NCBI GenBank assembly: GCA_026387515.1
Contig: JAPLLP010000269.1
Coordinates: 1 to 11,526 of the forward strand
DNA length: 11,526 bases
Source of the DNA: Candidatus Omnitrophota bacterium
Lineage (GTDB): Bacteria > Omnitrophota > Koll11 > Gygaellales > Profunditerraquicolaceae
Direction of reading: 5' to 3'
Below are positions 1 through 6,725 of the stretch, piece after piece (the stretch's first letter is position 1; each line of letters opens with the position of its first letter). Below the pieces are notes generated by a model. It had not been told where the DNA came from, did not search any database, and saw only the letters and a program-made list of their open reading frames with translations. The translations under genes and the position numbers were made by a program.

Positions 1-1
1 A

Positions 2-26
2 CCGGCGCAAATCCTATCTGCGCCGG
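2..26. repeat. 8-bp perfect stem-loop in leader of an off-window gene
   Basis: CCGGCGCA (2-9) and TGCGCCGG (19-26) form a perfect 8-bp inverted repeat around a 9-nt loop, AATCCTATC. It lies just downstream of the minus-strand promoter at 44-72, so it would be at or near the 5' end of that transcript. No T-tract is visible on either side inside the window, so I do not call it a terminator. The loop core ATCCTAT (11-17) is exactly complementary to ATAGGAT at 33-39. Confidence 0.6.
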
Positions 27-43
27 GTGTACATAGGATATGT

Positions 44-72
44 ATTATACGTTAGTTTAAGGTATTAGTCAA
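44..72 (-). promoter_or_regulatory. Sigma-70-type promoter reading left, out of the window
   Basis: On the minus strand TTGACT (72-67) is separated by exactly 17 nt from a perfect TATAAT (49-44). This is a near-consensus housekeeping promoter, with an expected transcription start near 37. It lies 25 bp past the stop codon of the GGQ-domain gene and must drive a gene left of the window. An AT-rich perfect palindrome, AATAATATATTATT (71-84), overlaps the upstream edge of the -35 box and could be a regulator site or the tail of the preceding operon. Confidence 0.7.
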
Positions 73-96
73 TAATATATTATTACCTAAATTATT

Positions 97-486
97 TTAT
101 TCCTCGATATCCCTGACGGGGCCGCGCAGGGATTTTTTCCGGGACCGCCTGCGCTTTTCTTCAAGGATTCTTTCTTTAAGTCCCTTTGGACGGCGACGGC
201 TTTTACGCAGCTGTTTCGCTTTACGCTGTTTCTCCTCAAAAAGCCGTTCAGAAAATAATTTGTTAACCTTGGTGATAAGGATTCTCCTAGCAAGATAGCG
301 GTTAGCGGCCTGTGAACGCTCCCTCTGACATTTTACCTCTATACCCGTAGGTATGTGTTTTAGATATACGCAGGTAGAAGTCTTGTTGACATTCTGGCCG
401 CCGGGGCCGGAGCTACGCACAAAATTCTCTATAATATCTTCATCCCGGATACCCAGGCGTAACATCTCTTTTTTTAAATCAAGCAT
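97..486 (-). CDS. ArfB-like peptidyl-tRNA hydrolase (GGQ domain, ribosome rescue)
   Basis: This 129-residue protein has a release-factor catalytic domain without the stop-codon recognition domains of RF1/RF2. The GGQ loop sits in SSGPGGQNVNKTST near residues 25-38, and the Gln coordinates ester-bond hydrolysis in the peptidyl-transferase centre. A QRERSQAANR helix follows. The C-terminal ~50 residues are very basic (KQLRKSRRRPKG..., then RRRSRKKSLRGPVRD). That resembles the ArfB/YaeJ and mtRF-R tail, which enters the empty mRNA channel of stalled ribosomes; the rescue role is inferred from this architecture. Start choice: an ATG at 495 lies inside the AAAGGA Shine-Dalgarno (495-500). The ATG at 486 is 8 nt from that site and fits better. 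The gene begins 12 nt after the addB stop, so it is probably co-translated with addB. Length is typical of the family (~130-140 aa). Confidence 0.85.
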   Translation of the reverse strand: MLDLKKEMLRLGIRDEDIIENFVRSSGPGGQNVNKTSTCVYLKHIPTGIEVKCQRERSQAANRYLARRILITKVNKLFSERLFEEKQRKAKQLRKSRRRPKGLKERILEEKRRRSRKKSLRGPVRDIEE

Positions 487-498
487 AGGTCCCATCCT

Positions 499-3351
499 TT
501 AGCGGCAAAGATAAACAAACGGACAACTAGCGCAAAGCCGCAGATCCTCTTCGTCGGCCTTAAAAACAACCGCCGGGTCCAGGATATCCCGGATTATACA
601 ATCCAGGGCCTTAAGGTAAGTTCTTATTAATCTTTCTCTCTGCTCCGGGACAAGTTCTTTTTTAAAAAGAGGCGACAATCCTTTATTTTGTTTTAAGTCT
701 TTTATAAAATACAGGCAGGCGTTCAAAGAAAATTCCCGGAATTGCGGATGAGTTGACACAATATAAAGGTATAAAGGCAGCTGGAACGACCGGATAGTTT
801 TCTTAATGGCCTCTCTTGTAAAACCGGCAGACTCGATCTCTTGGGAGTCAGTCTTAGGCATAACATTGCTACCTCCGGTTTTATAATCAAGGATGAGCGC
901 GCTTCTTGTCTCCAGAAGGTCAATGCGGTCCAAGATCGCCTTAAACCTGACCTTACCACAACTAAAGGTTATAGTATCGGAGAAAGTCTTTTCCAGGCAG
1001 AGTATCTCGGAGACATTCCTGGAATTCTCATTATCCAGGAATTTTTCCATACGAAATATTAGCACCTCCTTGATCATAAAGGCGTCGGAACGGGCCTTTT
1101 GCTGAAATTCCCGTTCGAATTTATCCTCCAGCGCCTTTAAAAAATCTTTTCTGAATTTGGAATCAATAACCGGCCTCTTGTGCAGAAAACAGCTGAACTG
1201 ATCTTTAAAAAACTCGTGGATAAAGGTGCCGATGTCTTTTGCTTCCGGCTCATCCAAAAGATCCTCTTTTTCCTCCAGGCCTAGCACGTATTGGTAATAA
1301 AATTTCAAAGGGCAGGACAGATAGGTGTTGATACTTGAACTGGAATATTCCCGCGACTTTAAGAATTCAATTATCCGGGCATCCTTGCTGATCTCTAATC
1401 TTTTAGGCAGGACCTTGAGTTTAAAGGCCGCCTGCGCAGGTAAAAGCTGTTGCGCTGCGCCATCTATCTTTTGCCTGCTCCAAACCAACTCTTCGATAAA
1501 CCTGCTTTTTTCTTTATCCGGAGTATCCTGGTATATCAAGACGGTGTTTTTTGCCGAAGAAATGAGCCGCATGAACTGATAACGTTGGATCTGATCTTCC
1601 TTTTCCAGCCGGTTTATACCAAGATTGATCATCACCTCGCGGGGTATGAGAGGCTCGTAGATCTTAAGATTCGGCAACACCGACTCATTCATATCAAGCA
1701 TAACCACATTCTCGAAATTTAATGAGCGGGTCTCAAGTAACCCCAAAACCTGCAGCCCCTTTAAAGGAGACCCGGAAAAAGAGATTACCTGATTTTCCAA
1801 TTTATTTTCAAAGATCTTAAAAATATCCTCTTGAGGGAATTTTTCGCGCCTAAATTCCGCGGCCCCAAGTTCGTCTTTTACCTTAAACAGCTCCTCGGCC
1901 ATTTTCAGGTTAAGGGGATAATTGCCCAACGGGCTTTTCTCGATAAGCATAGAAACCAGCCCGTTTAGGACAAGAGAAAAATCATAAAGATTATCCAGGC
2001 CCTCCCAGGATTCGAATAACACCTGGTGCAGTTTCTCAACCGCCTCCTCAAGTTCGGCATAACTAACTTCCAGACCCATGGATTTTATAGTACGCATGGA
2101 AGATTCGTACAACTCTCTTGACCCGGCAATTTCCTTAAGGCCGATAAAAAGGCTGCCTGCCAGGGCGGTTTCTTCTATCCCCAATAATACCTCTTCAATC
2201 TTATGCGCCAATACCCGGGTCAACCCGGGGTTGGGAAAGATCCTTAAATTTTTTATCAAGGGGTGGGAGAGCGCCGCCAGGTAATCCCGGGCATAATATC
2301 TTGTCCCTTTTTTATTATTCTGCGCCTTGAATATCGCGGCTAAAAGCGCGTAAAGCGAACTACGTTTCAAAGGATACCCTAAAGACACATTGAAATCTTC
2401 TATATGGGCGGATATCTCTGCCAAGAGCGGTATAACATTATCCGGATTAGGGAGCACAACCACGGTCTTAGCCGGATCATTTATTTTCTTCAGCGCCTCT
2501 CTGGCCAGGCAGACCTGGGAATGCACATCAAAGCCAGCCTGGACCGTAAAATTAGGCTGCAAGACCTCCGGGTTCCTGGGCTGGATAGAGATGGAAAATT
2601 TTTCCGCAAGCTTATTCAACACGCCCCAGTCATTCTGGCTCCCCTGAAAGACGAGCGTGGCTTTTTTCATCTCATAGAGAGAGCTTATGATCTCTTCCTC
2701 TGTCTTGTGCAGATAAAAGAAACCGCAGAAAAAAGCCTGCTCAAACTCATCAAGGTTGACCTCGCGGATGCATTTTGCCGCGGACAGGTATTTCAAACCC
2801 CGGGAATAGGTCTTTTTATCTTTAAGCAACCCCTGATAAGCCTTGCGGATCAAGATGATACTACCAAGGAGGGCGTTAATATTTTCCGGGACATCAAAAC
2901 CAATCCTGGCCTTGGACTGGACATTTTGCAACAACTCTTCCCTGGTATCTTCCAGATCCAGTTGTTCGATAAAAGAAAGTATCTCCCTGGCCCAGGGTAG
3001 AAATGCGCAGAATTTTTCCCTTCCCTTCACGACATCCGGCGCAACTGATTTCGCCAGGCTGTATATACTATAACAGGCATCCAAGTCTGAAACCGGCTTA
3101 ACTGCCTCTTTCTTAGACAATATGTATTCCACGAATTCATCGATGGAGAAAAAACGCGGCGCCAGAAAACTTTTCTTGATCCTTGAGGCAAGCTCCTTTT
3201 TTAAGAAAAGTGCCGGCCTGCGTCCGCCAAAGATAAACAAAAGCCGCGAGATATCTCTGCCGCCTTTTAGATAATTCTCCTCTATGTAGTCCGTAAGCTT
3301 CAAGATAAAATTATCGCTCAGATTATAGGTGATTACGCGTTCCACTGACAT
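499..3351 (-). CDS. addB: AddB-like recombination nuclease subunit (PD-(D/E)XK nuclease, Fe-S)
   Basis: A 950-residue partner of the AddA-like helicase encoded upstream; together they would resect double-strand breaks for RecA. The C-terminal third is a RecB-type nuclease domain with H712 (GTFIHEFF), D808 (ILDRIDLL) and D822-Y823-K824 (LDYKTGG). Four cysteines bracket it: C680 in YLSCPLKFYY, and C940, C943 and C949 at the extreme C-terminus. This is the layout of the AddB/Cas4 iron-sulfur cluster. The N-terminal two thirds resemble a UvrD-like fold, but the expected Walker A site reads GGRRPA (residues 42-47) with no GK[ST], so helicase activity is probably lost, as in RecC-like scaffolds. 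It is shorter than Bacillus AddB (~1150 aa). It overlaps the end of addA by 29 bp, so translational coupling is likely. GGAG abuts the ATG; a GTG two codons in (3345) has better spacing and is an alternative start. Confidence 0.8.
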   Translation of the reverse strand: MSVERVITYNLSDNFILKLTDYIEENYLKGGRDISRLLFIFGGRRPALFLKKELASRIKKSFLAPRFFSIDEFVEYILSKKEAVKPVSDLDACYSIYSLAKSVAPDVVKGREKFCAFLPWAREILSFIEQLDLEDTREELLQNVQSKARIGFDVPENINALLGSIILIRKAYQGLLKDKKTYSRGLKYLSAAKCIREVNLDEFEQAFFCGFFYLHKTEEEIISSLYEMKKATLVFQGSQNDWGVLNKLAEKFSISIQPRNPEVLQPNFTVQAGFDVHSQVCLAREALKKINDPAKTVVVLPNPDNVIPLLAEISAHIEDFNVSLGYPLKRSSLYALLAAIFKAQNNKKGTRYYARDYLAALSHPLIKNLRIFPNPGLTRVLAHKIEEVLLGIEETALAGSLFIGLKEIAGSRELYESSMRTIKSMGLEVSYAELEEAVEKLHQVLFESWEGLDNLYDFSLVLNGLVSMLIEKSPLGNYPLNLKMAEELFKVKDELGAAEFRREKFPQEDIFKIFENKLENQVISFSGSPLKGLQVLGLLETRSLNFENVVMLDMNESVLPNLKIYEPLIPREVMINLGINRLEKEDQIQRYQFMRLISSAKNTVLIYQDTPDKEKSRFIEELVWSRQKIDGAAQQLLPAQAAFKLKVLPKRLEISKDARIIEFLKSREYSSSSINTYLSCPLKFYYQYVLGLEEKEDLLDEPEAKDIGTFIHEFFKDQFSCFLHKRPVIDSKFRKDFLKALEDKFEREFQQKARSDAFMIKEVLIFRMEKFLDNENSRNVSEILCLEKTFSDTITFSCGKVRFKAILDRIDLLETRSALILDYKTGGSNVMPKTDSQEIESAGFTREAIKKTIRSFQLPLYLYIVSTHPQFREFSLNACLYFIKDLKQNKGLSPLFKKELVPEQRERLIRTYLKALDCIIRDILDPAVVFKADEEDLRLCASCPFVYLCR

Positions 3352-5287
3352 TCTCCGTACTTAGGTCATCAAGATAAAGCAACACCCCTCTTACCGTTAA
3401 ATCCGGATAGATCTCCTTGATAATCTGCATATATTCTCTTACCTGCTCCTGATAATCTCCGCTGTCGGCTCTTGAGCTCTTATAATCTATAATTACCGCC
3501 TCACCCGAGGAAATAACCAGCCGGTCTATTCTCAAAGTGTCCCCAAATCTATTCACGATCTCCTTTTCTGTAAAAACTTCTCCGGAAGCAACCTCAAAGA
3601 AAACCCGCAGATCCTCTCTGTCCAATAAATCCCGAACCGCTATTTCAAATTCGCTAAAGTCAGGAATCAGGGAAAAATGCGCGCGCGCCGCGTCTAACGC
3701 TCTCCTCATAACCAACATTTTATCCGCTTGGTATAAATTACCTATAGAACTTAAAATATAATGCAATATGTCGCCTCTCTGCACCTTATCCCGCCTAAGC
3801 AATAGCCCCTCTTCAACAAACTCATCCCTTAAAAGGCCTATCCAATCCTTATATTCCGAAGCGGGTATCCCGATAGAGAGCGCTGCCTGAGCTGCCCTCT
3901 GCCGACCCTTTGTCTTTTCGCCGCTTTCCATGCGATTTTGGGGGAAAAGCCCGCAGGCAATATTTGCCCTCCTCTCCCCTTTTTCAGGGACAAACACATA
4001 AAGCTCTTGCGCGGCCCGGGTCAAGGCAACGTAAATAATATTTAGTTCGTCGATCAAGCCTTTAAGATATTCCCGGGAACGTATCCGACGAAGCCTGGGA
4101 GAAAAATCCGCGTACCTGGCCCTGCTATATAAAAGTGTGAGCCCTTGCTCATTTGTCACTACTATTTCGCCATCGATCTTTATGTTGATCTCTAAAAACG
4201 GAACCAACACCACCGGAAACTCAAGACCTTTAGCTTTATGGATGGTAAGCACCTTGACCGCGCCTCCGGAAGAAGAATTTACGTATAAGTTTTCGGCGCT
4301 GGCGTCATTAAAAAATTCCAGGAATCCCGATATCCCGGGATATTTCTCTTCCTGCTGGCGGATCAGTTCCAGAAAGCCCATAAAAAAGGCCTGATATTCC
4401 GGAAATTCCTGATAGACCCGGTATTTACCAAGTATACTGATTACCAATTCATAAAGCGGGACAAATCCCACATTTTTAAAGAATTCATCCAGTAACGCGT
4501 CCCAGGTTTGGCCAAAGGTGGTGCGGAATTCCCGGTAAAGATAGGTTCGGGACTTTCCCTCTCGATGCAGATCAAATAAAAAATCCCGGATCTTTTGATT
4601 CTCCAATTTCGAGGCCCGGGAAAAAATTTCGCCTAAAATAAAAGAGGCAAAAGAGAGATTATCGATCGGAGAATTCAGGAAACGCAATAACGATACCAGC
4701 TCTTTAATATAAGCATTCTGCCTTATATCCAGCGTGGTCTCGCTCTCCACGGGAATATCCTCTTCCAAGAGCCAGGAGGTAACTAACTGGGCCTGCTCAT
4801 TCTTCCTGACCAGGATCGCGATATCTTCCGGGTTAAACCTGGCGGTTAATTCTTTGACCAGGGGGATCAAACGTTCCCTTGTCTTGGCCTCCTTGTCCTG
4901 GGTATTTGCCGAATCCAGGCGCTCCAACAATACATAACCGCCTGGCTTAGACTTAAGGAATGCCTGTTCAGAGCCGCCAAAGACATCTAAAACCGTTGCC
5001 TTATCCGTTTCCCCAAGCAGACTATCGTCTTTTAGGGAAACGCTTATAGAATCCATAAACTTCCGGAGGTTTGCTCCGTAAAAAATAAGGTTATTGAATT
5101 CCACGATCTGTTTTTGGCTGCGGAAATTCCTGGCCAGCGACTCCCTATAAAAAAATGCGCTGGGGAATTCCCCCTGCACCGCATCAATAAACCCTGTCTC
5201 GGTGCCGCGGAAACGATAGATCGCCTGTTTTTTGTCTCCCACCAAAAACAATGAACCTCTTCCGCCAATAAAGCTCCGGCAGATCAA
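3323..5287 (-). pseudogene. addA: AddA-like helicase-nuclease, C-terminal fragment of a broken gene
   Basis: This open frame carries the second part of a UvrD/RecB-family helicase-nuclease. In order: motif III, LFLVGDKKQAIYRFRG (~5200-5250); motif IV, ARNFRSQKQ (~5110-5135); motif V, LTIHKAKGLEFP (~4220-4255); motif VI, IIYVALTRAAQ (~4010-4045); then a C-terminal PD-(D/E)XK nuclease with LRIDRL, IIDYKSS (D at 3485-3487) and QVREY. True homology starts at about GGRGSLF (5266). The first few codons from TTG 5287 are an out-of-frame reading of the N-terminal fragment, and there is no credible start of its own. From 5266 to the stop is 647 codons. The frame is free of other lesions, which argues for a recent break or an assembly error. 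Its 3' end overlaps addB by 29 bp. The AddA assignment over other UvrD-like nucleases rests on the adjacent AddB-like gene. Confidence 0.8.
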
Positions 5288-6359
5288 GGCCCTTTTCTTG
5301 GAACAGGTTCGCCGCTTCTTTATTTAACGCCTCTAGAAACAATATATCGTCGCGGTTAGCCAGGACTTTTAGATCAGACATCGCCGCGTTAAAAATATCT
5401 ACATAGTAGCTATACATGAACAAAGACTCAGATTCAGCTAAATCCCTTAAACCCTCTCTTACGCGCTGCCATAGCTTTTCAGTCTTCTCTTTCAGGATAG
5501 TGTTTTTATTGAGAGGAAACTCTTCATGTTTAAAGTAATCCGAAACCTCATCAATATCAAAATTTTCCTTATTTTCTATAAGAAATGACGCTAGCGACTT
5601 GACAAAGGTCTTATGCGCGCCAAGAGGTAAATCTTCTTGCATTTTCTGCATGAGGGCGAGGATCCGAACCTTCAAGGCAAGTATATCCCCATACTCCAGG
5701 AAGCTAGCGATAAAGTTTCCGGAAAACTTGGCACATTTAGAATACAACGCAGTGATTATAGCAAGGATGCTTTGTTTGGGGAACCAGCCGGGTGAATTCT
5801 CAAGGTACATATACTGCTTGAGAAACTTACGGAAGATCTCTAAGACCTTTTTATCTTCGTGGGCGCGCTCAATAAGCTCATCCAAACCCAGAACAAGGTA
5901 TTGGCTATACTCTCTTTCGGTACTAAAATTGGCGGATAAATCAAGCTTGAACGCACAACCCGAGAGTATGGTATTGATAAAACTGTCAATGGTCTGGACC
6001 TGAAAAAAATTATAATTTTTCAGAATATAATCCATTATCCTGGAGGCCTTTTGGCGGGCAAAGGTCTCATCCTGCCCCAATGAGCTCAAAAGCTCAAACT
6101 TCTCGTCCGGGCTTGAGAACTTATCTAAGGCGATCTTTTTAAGGAAATCCAGTATTCTCTCTTTCATCTCCAGGGCCGCTTTATTAGTAAAGGTAATGGC
6201 CAGTATGGCATTTAAAGGTATCTCTTCGGGTTTTAGGCGGGGATTAAAAAGGAGCTGCAGGTAACGCAGCGCCAGGCAATAGGTTTTACCTGAACCCGCA
6301 GAAGCCTCTCCCTTGCATACTTGGGGAACACGGAACAATTCGGGTTTCTCGGTAGCCAT
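5184..6359 (-). pseudogene. addA: AddA-like helicase, N-terminal fragment (motif II missing)
   Basis: This is the first part of the AddA-like helicase. The Walker A/motif I EASAGSGKT covers residues ~18-26 from ATG 6359, and motif Ia is AITFTNKAALEM. Genuine homology runs ~366 residues to LPELYWR (ending near 5262). The remaining codons to the stop at 5184 are an out-of-frame tail. In AddA/UvrD proteins the stretch between this point and motif III holds motif II (DExxDT, Walker B, needed for ATP hydrolysis). It is absent from all frames here. Start: the frame is open to a TTG at 6425, but ATG 6359 gives the usual short lead-in to Walker A. That ATG has no Shine-Dalgarno and lies only 7 nt from a -10 box, so the mRNA is probably leaderless. 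A fragment stopping before motif II should be inactive as a helicase. Confidence 0.8.
5259..5270 (-). other. Break point in addA: frame change plus missing Walker B segment
   Basis: The upstream frame is convincing down to YWR (5270-5262), and the downstream frame is convincing from GGRGS (5266). The downstream codons start one base later than the upstream frame. The intact gene must therefore have carried extra DNA of length 3n+2 here. By comparison with AddA of other bacteria, about 30-35 residues are expected between these points, including DExxDT. The break is therefore an internal deletion of roughly 90-110 bp that is not a multiple of three, not a one-base slip. Confidence 0.7.
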
Positions 6360-6366
6360 AATTGTA

Positions 6367-6395
6367 ATATTAGCGCGCTTATTATCTCTTGACAA
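6367..6395 (-). promoter_or_regulatory. addA promoter (divergent, leaderless)
   Basis: On the minus strand TTGTCA (6395-6390) is 17 nt from TAATAT (6372-6367). The expected start of transcription (~6360) is within a base or so of the addA ATG at 6359. No Shine-Dalgarno precedes that ATG, which agrees with a leaderless message. The -35 box shares five of its six base pairs with the -35 box of the plus-strand rpmB promoter. Confidence 0.6.
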
Positions 6396-6416
6396 GGGGA
6401 TATTTTCGAGTATACT
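6389..6416 (+). promoter_or_regulatory. rpmB promoter (consensus sigma-70)
   Basis: TTGACA (6389-6394), a 16-nt spacer and TATACT (6411-6416) form a strong housekeeping-type promoter, with transcription expected from ~6423. This gives rpmB a leader of about 70 nt that contains two consecutive hairpins. The -35 box overlaps the divergent addA -35 box. Confidence 0.7.
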
Positions 6417-6448
6417 TAAAAACAAACCTAACTCTGCTTGTTAGGTTT
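6416..6448 (-). terminator. Intrinsic terminator for the recJ operon, beyond rpmB
   Basis: Read on the minus strand, AAACCTAAC (6448-6440), a 7-nt loop and GTTAGGTTT (6432-6424) make a perfect 9-bp stem followed at once by GTTTTTAAG. This is a good Rho-independent terminator in the recJ direction. It ends just before the addA promoter and would insulate addA from recJ read-through. On the plus strand the same hairpin falls at the very 5' end of the rpmB message and is followed by AATTTTAT, a much weaker T-run. Confidence 0.6.
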
Positions 6449-6454
6449 AATTTT

Positions 6455-6475
6455 ATCCCGCGCTATGCGCGGGAT
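6455..6475. repeat. Perfect 9-bp hairpin in the rpmB leader
   Basis: ATCCCGCGC (6455-6463), a TAT loop and GCGCGGGAT (6467-6475) form a very stable stem-loop. It ends 9 nt before the rpmB Shine-Dalgarno (GAGAG, 6485-6489). It has no T-tract on either strand, so it is probably not a terminator. It could be a 5'-stabilising or regulatory structure in the rpmB leader, or a palindromic DNA site. Confidence 0.6.
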
Positions 6476-6495
6476 TACATTTCTGAGAGTAAAAT

Positions 6496-6723
6496 ATGTT
6501 GAAAAAATGCGATATATGCGGAAAAGGTGAACAGATAGGAAGAGTTGTCGCGAGAAAAGGCCTGGCCAAACAAAAAGGCGGGACCGGAAGCAAGATCTGC
6601 CGCTCTTCTAAACACGAATTCCTGCCTAATTTGCAGAAAATGCGAATCTTGATCAATAGCCGAACCTGCCGGGTATACGTCTGCACCAAATGCATCAAAA
6701 AAGGCGAAATCCAGAGGGCTTAA
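6496..6723 (+). CDS. rpmB: Large ribosomal subunit protein bL28
   Basis: A 75-residue basic protein of the 50S subunit, located near the E site. The family pattern is clear: CDICGKG at the N-terminus, FLPNLQKMRILIN in the middle, and RVYVCTKCIKKG at the C-terminus. The cysteine pairs C5/C8 and C63/C66 make this the zinc-binding form of bL28. Between them is a Lys/Gly-rich stretch (residues ~18-35), somewhat longer than in E. coli bL28. It is the only plus-strand gene here, with its own near-consensus promoter and a hairpin-rich leader. The Shine-Dalgarno GAGAG is 6 nt before the ATG. Its stop codon is 2 bp from that of the converging recJ, with no terminator between them, so rpmB transcripts probably run into the recJ end. 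Confidence 0.95.
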   Translation: MLKKCDICGKGEQIGRVVARKGLAKQKGGTGSKICRSSKHEFLPNLQKMRILINSRTCRVYVCTKCIKKGEIQRA

Positions 6724-6725
6724 GC

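Noticed and set aside
71..84. AATAATATATTATT palindrome as a terminator of the GGQ gene
   Set aside because: The stem is all A/T with no T-tract after it, so it would be too weak. It overlaps the -35 region and is at most a protein-binding site.
2404..3000. 198-codon plus-strand open frame
   Set aside because: It lies entirely inside addB on the opposite strand, has no recognisable domain, and is a shadow of the real coding frame.
5184..5287. Programmed ribosomal frameshift joining the two addA frames
   Set aside because: There is no slippery heptamer or stimulatory structure at the junction. A frameshift alone would not supply the missing motif II segment.
6360..6425. Longer addA N-terminus from TTG 6425
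   Set aside because: The extra 22 codons overlap the rpmB promoter and the addA -35 and -10 boxes, and do not resemble the family. ATG 6359 places Walker A at the usual distance.
6724..6725. Shared bidirectional terminator between rpmB and recJ
   Set aside because: Only two bases separate the stop codons and no hairpin is visible within either gene end.
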